Of a DNA stretch of 64,000 bases, positions 11,074 through 19,187 are shown in pieces; the first letter of the stretch is position 1; every line of letters begins with the position of its first letter. The stretch comes from Acuticoccus kalidii. GTDB lineage: Bacteria; Pseudomonadota; Alphaproteobacteria; Rhizobiales; Amorphaceae. The translations under genes and the position numbers were made by a program. Location: positions 186,001 to 250,000 of the forward strand of contig NZ_JAKGCS010000036.1 of assembly GCF_021556395.1 (NCBI RefSeq), written 5' to 3'. The notes under the pieces are model-generated. The model worked only from the letters and a program-made list of their open reading frames with translations. It did not search any database and was not told the DNA's origin.

Positions 11074-11805
11074 GTGACGAATAGCTGCCTGATTGCCAAG
11101 CTCGGCCGATTTACTGAACTCTCCGAAGCCGACAAGCGCCTTCTCGCGATCCTCGAGGAGGACGAGCGGGAGTATCGCAAGGACCAGATCGTCCGCCGGG
11201 CGGGGCGGCCCGTCGAATATCTGTTCGTGGTCAAGTCCGGTTGGCTGACCTCGTTCTCCATGCTGGAGGACGGGCGTCGGCAGCTCCTGCGCATCTTTTA
11301 TCCGGGCGACATCGTCGACCTCTCGGAGATCGCGCTGCATCAGGCTCAGCACGACATCAAATGCGTGACCGCCGCCGTGCTCTGCCCGTTCCCGAAGGCG
11401 GGCCTCGAGCCGCTCTTCTCGCAATCGCCGCGGCTTACGGCACTGCTCTTCTCGATGACGGTGAAGGAGAATGCGGCCCTTCTCGACCGCATTCGCGCGA
11501 TCGGGCGGCTCAGCGCCTATGAGCGGCTGTGCTATCTGCTCCTCGAGATTTCGAGCCGCCTGCGCCTCACCGTCAACGGGATCGAAGACGGGTTCCGCCT
11601 GCCCCTGACGCAGAGCGATATCGCCGACCTTCTCGGCCTCACCAACGTCTACGTGTCGAAAACGATGTCGCGGATCGAGCGGGATCGATTGATCCAGCGC
11701 CAGGGCAACCGGGTCCAGATCCTCGATCTGAAGCGGATGCGCGATGTGTGCGAATATAGCGAGAACGCCACGATCGACACGAGCTGGTTCCCGCTCGGCG
11801 ACTGA
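11074..11805 (+). CDS. Crp/Fnr family transcriptional regulator
   Basis: This 243-residue protein has an N-terminal cyclic-nucleotide-binding beta-roll (about residues 10-120, with RIFYPGDIVDLSE), a dimerisation helix, and a C-terminal Crp-type winged helix-turn-helix (LTQSDIADLLGLTNVYVSKTMSRI, about residues 178-201, given here in outline). The cysteines are too few and wrongly spaced for an FNR iron-sulfur cluster. The RE...S/T residues that bind cAMP in Crp are not evident, so the ligand is unknown. The start is GTG 11074. It lies 110 bases upstream of the carotenoid island and reads toward it, so a regulatory link is plausible but unproven. Confidence 0.9.
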   Translation: MTNSCLIAKLGRFTELSEADKRLLAILEEDEREYRKDQIVRRAGRPVEYLFVVKSGWLTSFSMLEDGRRQLLRIFYPGDIVDLSEIALHQAQHDIKCVTAAVLCPFPKAGLEPLFSQSPRLTALLFSMTVKENAALLDRIRAIGRLSAYERLCYLLLEISSRLRLTVNGIEDGFRLPLTQSDIADLLGLTNVYVSKTMSRIERDRLIQRQGNRVQILDLKRMRDVCEYSENATIDTSWFPLGD

Positions 11806-11915
11806 GGCGTGCCGACGGGAATGAGCGGGAACGCGGGTGGGGCGATGGCCGTCCGCTTCCCTGCGTGCGGCTCGCCCATCGTCATCGTTGAGGCGCGAGC
11901 CGGGCGCGACCCCCG

Positions 11916-13142
11916 ATGAAAATCGTCTTCGCGAGCCATGGTTCGCTCGGTGATCTCGTCCCCTTTCTCGAAATCGGCAAGGTGCTGCGCCGGGCCGGCC
12001 ATGGCGTGACCGTGGCGACCCATCGGGCGCACGAAACGGCGGTCGCGGCGGCCGGGCTCGACTTCGCGCCCATGCGGCCCGACCGGCCCGCCGACCCCGA
12101 CTTTCATGCCCGCTTCATGCATCCGCGCCGCGGGCCGGCCTTCATCTTTCGCGAGGTGCTCGGCCCGCATATCGCCGAGAGCGATGCGGACCTCGGCGCC
12201 GCGCTCATGGGCGCCGACCGCCTCGTTTCCGTCACGCTGGCGCTCGCCGCGCCCCTTGCCGCCGCGCGCAGCGGGGTGCCCTGGCGCTCGGCCGTCTTCC
12301 AGCCGGCGATGCTCTATAGCGCGCAAGATCCGCCGAAACTTCCGATGCTGCCCTTCGTGCGTGGCGCGCCGGGTTATAATCGCTGGCTCCTCAACGTGGC
12401 GAAGAAGGGCGTCGAGGATTGGGCGGCGCCGCTGCGGGCCTATCGCGCGGCCGAAGGGCTCGGTGTCTATCCCGATCATCCGGCCTTCGGCGGACAGCAC
12501 GCGCCGGGCGGAGTTCTTGCGCTCTATTCGCCCCTCTTCGGCCGCCTTCCGTCCGATGCGCCCGCGAACACGGTGCAGACCGGCCAGGTTCTGCAAACCG
12601 GCCGGGCCGCGCTCGATCCGGCGATCGAGGCATTCCTCGCCGCCGGTCCCGCACCGATCGTCTTTACCCTCGGCTCGGCCTCCTCCCATGTCGCGAGGCG
12701 GTTCTTTCATGAGAGCGCCGCGATCGCCGAACGGCTCGGCATGAGGGCGCTCCTCCTCGTGGGGACGGAGGCGAATGCGGCAGGCCTGCCGGCCCGGCCC
12801 GACCGGCTCGTCGCGCTCGCCGCGCCCTATCAGGCGGTTTTCGAGCGGGCGGCCTTCGTGGTCAGCCAGGGCGGGATCGGGACGATCGCGCTCGCTCTGT
12901 CGGCGGGGGTTCCGATGGCGCTCGTCCCCTTCGCACACGATCAGCCCGACAATGCCGCCCGCGTCGCCCGCACCGGCGCGGCGCGGGTGATCCCCCGCTG
13001 GCGATATGGCCGCGCGGCGGCGGCCATCGGCGCGATGATCGCCGATCCGCGTATGCGCGCGGCGGCGGAGGCGGCGGCCGCGACGATCAACGCCGAACGT
13101 GGCGCGGAGCGGGCGGCGGCGGAGATCCTCGCCGCGCGTTGA
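11916..13142 (+). CDS. GT1-family glycosyltransferase, CrtX-like by context
   Basis: This 408-residue GT-B enzyme begins MKIVFASHGSLGDLVPF, the typical nucleotide-sugar transferase start, and has the donor-site region SQGGIGTIALALSAGVP followed by PFAHDQPDNAARV. The DQPDNA run matches GT1 enzymes such as zeaxanthin glucosyltransferase CrtX and sterol or macrolide glucosyltransferases. It lies directly before crtY, tail to tail with a 21-base gap. Glycosylation of hydroxylated carotenoids is therefore the leading idea. The acceptor cannot be read from sequence, so I give no gene symbol. No strong ribosome site precedes ATG 11916; this is the first in-frame ATG before the conserved start. Confidence 0.82.
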   Translation: MKIVFASHGSLGDLVPFLEIGKVLRRAGHGVTVATHRAHETAVAAAGLDFAPMRPDRPADPDFHARFMHPRRGPAFIFREVLGPHIAESDADLGAALMGADRLVSVTLALAAPLAAARSGVPWRSAVFQPAMLYSAQDPPKLPMLPFVRGAPGYNRWLLNVAKKGVEDWAAPLRAYRAAEGLGVYPDHPAFGGQHAPGGVLALYSPLFGRLPSDAPANTVQTGQVLQTGRAALDPAIEAFLAAGPAPIVFTLGSASSHVARRFFHESAAIAERLGMRALLLVGTEANAAGLPARPDRLVALAAPYQAVFERAAFVVSQGGIGTIALALSAGVPMALVPFAHDQPDNAARVARTGAARVIPRWRYGRAAAAIGAMIADPRMRAAAEAAAATINAERGAERAAAEILAAR

Positions 13143-13163
13143 GGCGGTGGTCCGAGACCGGCG

Positions 13164-14345
13164 CTAGCCCGACCGCAAGGCCGCCCGTTCGGGGAGCGCG
13201 CCGAGCGCGGCGAGCAGCGGCACCGGCGGCTTGCCGGCGAGGATGCGGGCCTGATCGGACCGCTTCAGCGCGCCGGCATAGAAGCGCTCGATCAAGGGCT
13301 GCGGCAGGCCGTGAAAGCGTTGCAGCACCAGATGGCGCCGCTCGGGCGGTCCGGCGAGGAAGAGAAGGCGGTTCAACATCCGGTCAAAAGCGGAGCGGGC
13401 GAAATGATCGCGCGCGATGCCTTCGACCGCCGCCATCAGCCGCGCCGTCGTGACGGGGCCGGCGAGCTCGGCAAGGCGCGTCGCCGTTCGTGCGGCGAGC
13501 GGCAGCGAGTAGCCGGTCACGGGGTGGAAAAGACCCGCCCGCAGGCCGACCGGCACCGCTCCTTCGGCCGTCGCCTCGCGCCAGAGCGTCGGAAGGTCAC
13601 CGGCGAGGAGGAGGGGGAGGGCGCCGACCTCGACCCGCTCCTCGGCGCGGATCGTCCAGCCGCGCGCGGCGGCATACGCGTCGATCCGTTCGGTGAGGAC
13701 CGCGGCGTCGACCGCCGGATCCTCGGCATAATAGGTGTCCTCGATGAGGAGCCGATCGGGGCCGAAGGGGAGGAGATAGACGAAACGATAGCCGTCGAGC
13801 TGCGGCACGGCGGCGTCCATGATCGTCGGCTGTGTGAGGCCGTGCGGGTCGGCGAGGCGCACCTCGCGGCCCAGAAATTTCTGCCAGCGCAGGGTGACGC
13901 CGGCGAGCTGTCGCGGCCCGCGCGCATCGATCACCGCATCGGCCTCGATGCGGCTGCCGTCCGCCAACACCGCGCCCGCCGCGTCGAGCGCGGTCACCGG
14001 CGTATCGAGACGCACCGCATCGCCCAGCCGGTGGCGCGCCACGCGGTCGAGATCGTCAGAGGCGATCGAGAGATAGGGGGTCGAGTAGGTGAACGCGCCG
14101 CCGGTAAAGCGGCAGTCATAGCCGTCCCATCGGTGGCTGACGAAGGGATCGATCAGAGCGCGCTCGCGTGGTCCGAAATCGGTGCCGAAGGCGCTCCATG
14201 TGTGATTGCCCCCGAGGCGATCCCCACTCTCCGCGAGCGTGATCGCGACATCCGGGCGACGCGCGGCGAACGCGGTCGCGATCAGCGTGCCGGCGAGCCC
14301 GCCGCCCGCGATGAGAAGACGCTGCGGGGATTGCAATTTACTCAC
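13164..14345 (-). CDS. crtY: Lycopene beta-cyclase
   Basis: CrtY cyclises both ends of lycopene to give beta-carotene. The roughly 393-residue FAD protein has the dinucleotide motif LLIAGGGLAGTLIA near the N-terminus. It also has the CrtY-specific GGNHTWSAFG, SHRWDGYDCRF and HPVTGYSLPLA segments and C-terminal FLAGPPERRHLVLQRF. The start is uncertain. GTG 14345 is adopted because an upstream TTG (14357) adds only four residues; neither has a ribosome site, so a leaderless mRNA is possible. It is divergent from the methyltransferase gene across 49 bases. Confidence 0.93.
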   Translation of the reverse strand: MSKLQSPQRLLIAGGGLAGTLIATAFAARRPDVAITLAESGDRLGGNHTWSAFGTDFGPRERALIDPFVSHRWDGYDCRFTGGAFTYSTPYLSIASDDLDRVARHRLGDAVRLDTPVTALDAAGAVLADGSRIEADAVIDARGPRQLAGVTLRWQKFLGREVRLADPHGLTQPTIMDAAVPQLDGYRFVYLLPFGPDRLLIEDTYYAEDPAVDAAVLTERIDAYAAARGWTIRAEERVEVGALPLLLAGDLPTLWREATAEGAVPVGLRAGLFHPVTGYSLPLAARTATRLAELAGPVTTARLMAAVEGIARDHFARSAFDRMLNRLLFLAGPPERRHLVLQRFHGLPQPLIERFYAGALKRSDQARILAGKPPVPLLAALGALPERAALRSG

Positions 14346-14394
14346 ACATCGTATCAATTAAAAGTTGCATAGATGAGGCAGGCCGGGAGCCGTC

Positions 14395-15090
14395 ATGGAC
14401 ATCGCAACATTATCGCAGCTCGCCCGAACGGCGGAGAGCCGGACGGCGCTCTGGGCATCCATCTTCGAGGCGATGGAGGCGCGCGAGGCGCTCGAAATCG
14501 GCGTGTGGAAAGGGGCGTTCGCCGCGTCCATGCTCGCCTCTCCCCGGTTGACGCGCTATTTCATGCTCGACCCTTGGCGGATCCTGCCGCAATGGAACAA
14601 ACCCTTCAACCGCAACGAGGATCGCCTGACCAACGCATACGAGGCGGCGATGAAGGCGACGGCGTTCGCTGCCGATCGTCGCACCGTCCTGCGCGGGACG
14701 ACGGCCGAGATGATCGACGAGATCCCAGACGCCTCGCTCGACATCGCCTATATCGATGCCGACCACACCTTGCGGGGGATCGCGATCGACCTCATCCGGA
14801 CCTATCCGAAAGTGAGGCCGGGCGGCATTCTCGGCGGGGACGACTTTTCCGACAGCGTGTGGCAGCACCGGCCCGAGTTCGAGCCGACGCTCGTGAATCC
14901 CTTCGCGGTCTATTTCGCCGAGGCGCACGAGGCGACGATCGTGATCCTTCCCTTCGGCCAGTTTGCGATCTTGAAGCCGGTGGGAGAGAATAGGGGCTTC
15001 CGGGCGGTCGATCTCGTCGGTGGTCAGCAGGATTGGTCGTTGCTTCCGCGCCTGTCCCGACGCCAGCGAAAGCCGGCCACGGTCGACTAG
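14395..15090 (+). CDS. Class I SAM-dependent methyltransferase within the carotenoid island
   Basis: This 231-residue Rossmann-fold protein has motif I ALEIGVWKGAFAASML (about residues 32-47) and an acidic post-strand motif AYIDADHTLRGI (about 119-130). GGILGGDDFSD follows. This resembles the Methyltransf_24 group, which includes sugar and antibiotic O-methyltransferases. ATG 14395 has GGGAG five bases upstream. It lies between crtY and crtW and reads into crtW with a gap of about 145 bases. Its substrate is unknown; methylation of a carotenoid, its sugar, or something unrelated are all possible. Confidence 0.75.
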   Translation: MDIATLSQLARTAESRTALWASIFEAMEAREALEIGVWKGAFAASMLASPRLTRYFMLDPWRILPQWNKPFNRNEDRLTNAYEAAMKATAFAADRRTVLRGTTAEMIDEIPDASLDIAYIDADHTLRGIAIDLIRTYPKVRPGGILGGDDFSDSVWQHRPEFEPTLVNPFAVYFAEAHEATIVILPFGQFAILKPVGENRGFRAVDLVGGQQDWSLLPRLSRRQRKPATVD

Positions 15091-15234
15091 CCGGGAACGA
15101 GCGCCGGGCCGGACCGGGCGACGACCACAGGACGGTATCGTCGCGTTCACGTCCGGCGGAAGCCAGTGAGGCGGGATGACGGTGGGCACGGCATGGGCCG
15201 CGCCCGGCTCCCCGTCTCGGATTGCGAGAGATCG

Positions 15235-16017
15235 ATGAGTGACGCCATGTTGGCCGAACGCCGCAAGAGCCGCCTCGCGCAGACCGCGATCGGGGTCGGC
15301 CTCGCCTGTCTCGTCGTCGCGGCGTGGCTCACGATCCATATCGTCGCGATCTTCGGTATCGACTGGGGGGCGACGTCATGGTGGCTCGCCCTGCCGCTGA
15401 TCCTCATCGAGATGTGGCTCTTTGTCGGCCTCTTCATCATCGCGCACGACTGTATGCACGGCTCGCTCGCGCCCGGCCGTCCGGCGATCAACCGCGCCTT
15501 CGGCCGGGTGGCGCTCTTCCTCTACGCGGCCTTTTCCTATGATCGCCTCTTGCCGGAGCACCACAAGCACCACCGGCGCCCCGGCACCGCCGACGATCCT
15601 GACTTCGACGCCGACCATCCGAGCGCCTTCTGGCCCTGGTTCGCCCGCTTCATGCTGCATTATTATGGCTGGCGCGAAGCCGTCTCCATGACGGCGGCGA
15701 TGGCGGTCTATGTCCTCCTGCTGGGGCCGCCGATCGGGCCGCTACTCGTGTTTTACGCGCTTCCGGCGATCCTTTCGGCCGTGCAGCTCTTCTATTTCGG
15801 CACCTACCGGCCCCACCGGGTGGAAGAGGCTGCCTTCACCGACGATCACCGCACGCGGACGGATGATTTTCCGTGGCTCCTCTCGCTGATCACCTGTTTC
15901 CATTTCGGCTATCATCACGAGCATCATTTGAGCCCCACGGTGCCGTGGTGGCGCCTTCCCACCGCGCGGCGGACGCGCCGGCATGCGCCGCCGGCCCTCG
16001 CCGGCGCGCCCCGCTGA
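15235..16017 (+). CDS. crtW: Beta-carotene 4-ketolase
   Basis: CrtW is a membrane di-iron enzyme that adds keto groups at C4 and C4' of beta-ionone rings, giving canthaxanthin or, with CrtZ, astaxanthin. The 260-residue protein shows the histidine clusters HDCMHGS, EHHKHHR and FHFGYHHEHH, and the family motif FGTYRPHR. Four hydrophobic helices surround them. I place the start at ATG 15235 after GAGAG; an in-frame start at 15166 would add a non-conserved polar stretch. crtZ follows after 13 bases, so the two are co-transcribed. Confidence 0.95.
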   Translation: MSDAMLAERRKSRLAQTAIGVGLACLVVAAWLTIHIVAIFGIDWGATSWWLALPLILIEMWLFVGLFIIAHDCMHGSLAPGRPAINRAFGRVALFLYAAFSYDRLLPEHHKHHRRPGTADDPDFDADHPSAFWPWFARFMLHYYGWREAVSMTAAMAVYVLLLGPPIGPLLVFYALPAILSAVQLFYFGTYRPHRVEEAAFTDDHRTRTDDFPWLLSLITCFHFGYHHEHHLSPTVPWWRLPTARRTRRHAPPALAGAPR

Positions 16018-16030
16018 CGCCTCACGCACG

Positions 16031-16588
16031 ATGATGCTCTTGATCGAAGGTCTCGTCGTCCTCGCGACCGTGCTGGTGATGGAGGGGGTCGCCTATGCGG
16101 TGCATCGCTGGGTGATGCACGGGCCGCTCGGCTGGGGCTGGCACCGCTCCCATCACGAGGAGCGCGAGGGCGTCTTCGAGCGCAACGACCTTTATGCGGT
16201 GGTGTTTTCCATCCTCGCCGGCGCTCTGATCGCGTTCGGGATGGCGGGCGTGTGGCCGCTCCGCCAGGTCGGCGTCGGGCTGATGGTCTACGGCGTCCTC
16301 TACTTCGTGGTGCATGACGGGCTCGTCCATCAACGCTGGCCGTTCCGTCTCATGCCACGGGGCGGCTACGTGAAGCGCCTCGTCCAGGCCCACAAGATGC
16401 ACCACGCGGTCGACGGGCGGGACGGGTGCGTCTCGTTCGGCTTCCTCTATGCGCCGCCGGTGCGCCTCCTAAAGGCGCGGCTTCAGGCCAACGCATCCGC
16501 CCGCAAGCCGCGCGGGCCCGATGGCAGCTTTCGCGCCGTCGATGGCCGGCCGGCCGAGCGTGCCGTCGGCCCGCCGCCGGGGAACTGA
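16031..16588 (+). CDS. crtZ: Beta-carotene 3-hydroxylase
   Basis: CrtZ hydroxylates C3 and C3' of beta-ionone rings. The 185-residue protein has the expected histidine motifs HRWVMHG, HRSHHEER, HDGLVHQRWP and HKMHHAV among four membrane segments. The C-terminal 25 or so residues are rich in Pro, Gly and Arg and look disordered. ATG 16031 (or 16034) begins at the membrane helix; neither has a good ribosome site, so translation may depend on coupling to crtW, which ends 13 bases upstream. It is convergent with crtB. Confidence 0.95.
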   Translation: MMLLIEGLVVLATVLVMEGVAYAVHRWVMHGPLGWGWHRSHHEEREGVFERNDLYAVVFSILAGALIAFGMAGVWPLRQVGVGLMVYGVLYFVVHDGLVHQRWPFRLMPRGGYVKRLVQAHKMHHAVDGRDGCVSFGFLYAPPVRLLKARLQANASARKPRGPDGSFRAVDGRPAERAVGPPPGN

Positions 16589-16645
16589 TCGCCGGCATCC
16601 GGCGAGATCCGGCGACGTCCGCGCGATCGTGATCCCGGCCGCGCT

Positions 16646-17578
16646 CTACGGTCGGGGCGGCCGTGTCCAGAGCCCGTCACGGGGCCTCTCGGGTCCGCTG
16701 CGCCGCGCGGCGATGGCGGCCTCGGTGATGAGCACGAGCTTGCGCGCCGCGCTCGTCCCGACGCGGGTGGCGAGCCGCCGGGGGCCACCGCCGCGCCGCT
16801 TCATCCCGATCGCGCGATAGACCGCGCCCGCCGACCCGATCGCCCAAGCGGTGCGGTAGGGAAGCCGTGCGATTCCGGTCGCGGCCGAGGCATAATAAGG
16901 CTCCGCCGCATCGACGAGACGGGAGGCGGCGCGCCAGACGCCGGCGGCATTGTCGGCCGCGAGCACTGCCTCGGGCGTCGACGGCACGCCCTCGAAGGCC
17001 AGCCAGTCGGTCGGAAGGTAGATCCGGCCGATCTGCGCGTCCGCGATCACGTCCCGTGCGATGTTGGTCATCTGGAAGGCGAGGCCGAGATCGGCGGCGC
17101 GGTCGAGCGTGTCGGCCTCCTCCGGGCGAACGCCGAGGACGAGCGCCATCATCACACCGACCGATCCCGCGACACCATAACAGTAGGTCGCGAGATCGCT
17201 GACCGTCGCATAGGTCCGCCCGGAGACGTCCATCGCGAACCCGTCGAGGAGGTCGTGCGCCAGCGGGCGGCTGATCCCGTGCCGCCGCGCGACCTCGCCG
17301 AAGCCGTCGAAGATCGCGTCGCCGGTTCGTTCGCCGCCGAGCGCGGCGTCGGTGCGCGCACGCAGGCGGTCGAGATGGCCGGCCGCGTCGGCGACCGGCT
17401 GCGCGCCATGGCCGTGCTCCTGCCCGTCGATCAGATCGTCGGCATGGCGGCACCAGGCGTAGAGCCGGGCGACGTCCTCCCGCTTGCCCGCCGGAAGGAG
17501 AGTCGCGGCGGCGGCGAAGCTCTTGGAGCCCTTCTTGAGGATGGTCTTGGCATAGAGCGCGTCGGCGCCGGCGCTCAC
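16646..17578 (-). CDS. crtB: Phytoene synthase
   Basis: CrtB condenses two geranylgeranyl diphosphates to phytoene, the committed carotenoid step. The 310-residue protein has the first Asp-rich motif HADDLID (about residues 45-51) and the second, NIARDVIADAQIGRIYLP. It also has the YCYGVAGSVGVMM helix typical of trans-isoprenyl head-to-head synthases. It begins at GTG 17578, overlapping the crtI stop (GTGA), so crtI-crtB form a coupled minus-strand operon. The C-terminal 20 residues are Arg/Pro-rich and unconserved. Confidence 0.95.
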   Translation of the reverse strand: MSAGADALYAKTILKKGSKSFAAAATLLPAGKREDVARLYAWCRHADDLIDGQEHGHGAQPVADAAGHLDRLRARTDAALGGERTGDAIFDGFGEVARRHGISRPLAHDLLDGFAMDVSGRTYATVSDLATYCYGVAGSVGVMMALVLGVRPEEADTLDRAADLGLAFQMTNIARDVIADAQIGRIYLPTDWLAFEGVPSTPEAVLAADNAAGVWRAASRLVDAAEPYYASAATGIARLPYRTAWAIGSAGAVYRAIGMKRRGGGPRRLATRVGTSAARKLVLITEAAIAARRSGPERPRDGLWTRPPRP

Positions 17579-19071
17579 GCCGCGGCCTCACGGTCCGCGC
17601 CGGACAGGATGAGGCCCGCCGTCGCCTTGGCGGAGGCGACGACGCCGGGCAGCCCGGCGCCCGGATGCGTGCCGGCGCCGACGAAATAAAGGTTCGGGAT
17701 CACGTCGTCCCGATTGTGACAGCGGAAGGCGGCCGATTGGGTGAGGATCGGCTCAAGCGAAAAGGCCGAGCCGAGATGCGCGTTGAGCTCGCTCGCGAAA
17801 TCGGCCGGGGTGAAGATCCGGGAGGTGACGAGCGTCTCCCTCAGGCGGGGAATCGCGCGCTCGTCGAGCTGGGCGAAGATCGCCTCGGCGAAGCGCGGCC
17901 CCTCGACCGACCAGTCGATATCCGCGGCGCCGAGATGCGGCACCGGCGCGAGCACATAATAGGCCGACTTGCCGGGAGGTGCGAGCGAGGGGTCGGTCTT
18001 CGACGGGGCATGGAGATAGAGCGACATATCCTCGGGAAGGGCCGGCCCGTTGAAGATCTCGTCGATCAGCGCGCGATAGCGGGGGCCGAAGAGGATCGTG
18101 TGATGTTCGAGTTCGGCCGGCACCTCGCGATCGAGACCGAAATAGAGGACGAAGAGCGAGTTGGAATAGCGCTTTTTGGTGAGCCGCCGCGCCTCGCTCT
18201 GACCGCGCGCGGTCTCGCCGAGGAGGTGGGCGTAGGTGTGGACGACATCGGCGTTGCTCGCGACGATGTCGGCCTCGATCGCCTCGCCCTGGGCAAGGAC
18301 CACTCCGGTTGCCCGGTTGCCCTTCGTAACGATCCGGCGCACCGGCGCGGACAGCCGCACCGTCCCGCCGAGATCCTCGAAGAGCCGCACCAGCGCCGCG
18401 ACGAGCGCCCCGGTGCCGCCCATCGCGAACCAGACGCCCCACCGGCGTTCCAGCGCGTGGATGAGCCCGTAGATCGAGGAGGTCGCGAACGGATTGCCGC
18501 CGACGAGGAGGGTGTGGAACGAGAACGCCTCGCGCAGCCGCTCGTCCCGGATGAAGGAGGCGACCTTCGCGTAGAGCGTGCGGTAGCTCTGGAGGCGCAT
18601 GAGCTGCGGCGCGACGCGCAGCATCGAGCGGAAGTCCAGAAAGGGCTCGGCGCCGAGCTTGACGTACCCTTCCTCGAGAAGCGCCTCCGAATAGGCGAGG
18701 AAGCGGCGATAGCCCTCGACGTCGGCGGGATTGAGGGCGGCGATCTGGCGGTCGAGCTCGGCCTGATCGTTCACATAATCGAACCGCGTCCCATCCTCCC
18801 AGCGGAGCTGATAAAACGGGCTCACCGGAACGAGCGTCACATAATCCTCGATCCGCCGGCCGGCGAGGGTGAAGAGCGCTTCGAGCGAGGTCGGATCGGT
18901 GATCACCGTCGGCCCGGCATCGAAGACGAAGCCGTCGTCTTCGTAGACGTAGGCGCGTCCGCCCGGCTTGTCGCGCGCCTCGACGAGGGTGGTCGCGATG
19001 CCGGCGGCCTGCAGGCGGATGGCGAGCGCGAGCCCGCCGAAGCCCGCCCCGATGACGACTGCTTTGGTCAT
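17575..19071 (-). CDS. crtI: Phytoene desaturase (lycopene-forming type)
   Basis: CrtI is an FAD enzyme that introduces double bonds into phytoene to make lycopene. From ATG 19071, with GGGAGGAAGA immediately upstream, it has 498 residues. The N-terminal FAD motif VVIGAGFGGLALAIRL (about 5-20) is followed by EARDKPGGRAY and DAGPTVI. The C-terminal bacterial-type signature is GAGTHPGAGLPGVVASA. An upstream in-frame start would add 54 non-conserved residues. The number of desaturation steps is not readable, but a downstream crtY predicts lycopene. It is divergent from the caspase-like gene over 116 bases. Confidence 0.96.
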   Translation of the reverse strand: MTKAVVIGAGFGGLALAIRLQAAGIATTLVEARDKPGGRAYVYEDDGFVFDAGPTVITDPTSLEALFTLAGRRIEDYVTLVPVSPFYQLRWEDGTRFDYVNDQAELDRQIAALNPADVEGYRRFLAYSEALLEEGYVKLGAEPFLDFRSMLRVAPQLMRLQSYRTLYAKVASFIRDERLREAFSFHTLLVGGNPFATSSIYGLIHALERRWGVWFAMGGTGALVAALVRLFEDLGGTVRLSAPVRRIVTKGNRATGVVLAQGEAIEADIVASNADVVHTYAHLLGETARGQSEARRLTKKRYSNSLFVLYFGLDREVPAELEHHTILFGPRYRALIDEIFNGPALPEDMSLYLHAPSKTDPSLAPPGKSAYYVLAPVPHLGAADIDWSVEGPRFAEAIFAQLDERAIPRLRETLVTSRIFTPADFASELNAHLGSAFSLEPILTQSAAFRCHNRDDVIPNLYFVGAGTHPGAGLPGVVASAKATAGLILSGADREAAA

Positions 19072-19187
19072 TCTTCCTCCCAAGCGCCTCTTCAACATAG
19101 CGGAGATGAGGTCTTCGGCCACGCGAACCGATGCGTCCACTTGCCTCTCGCCGATCCATCGGCTTTCAAGGACGGGGAGGATCTTTG

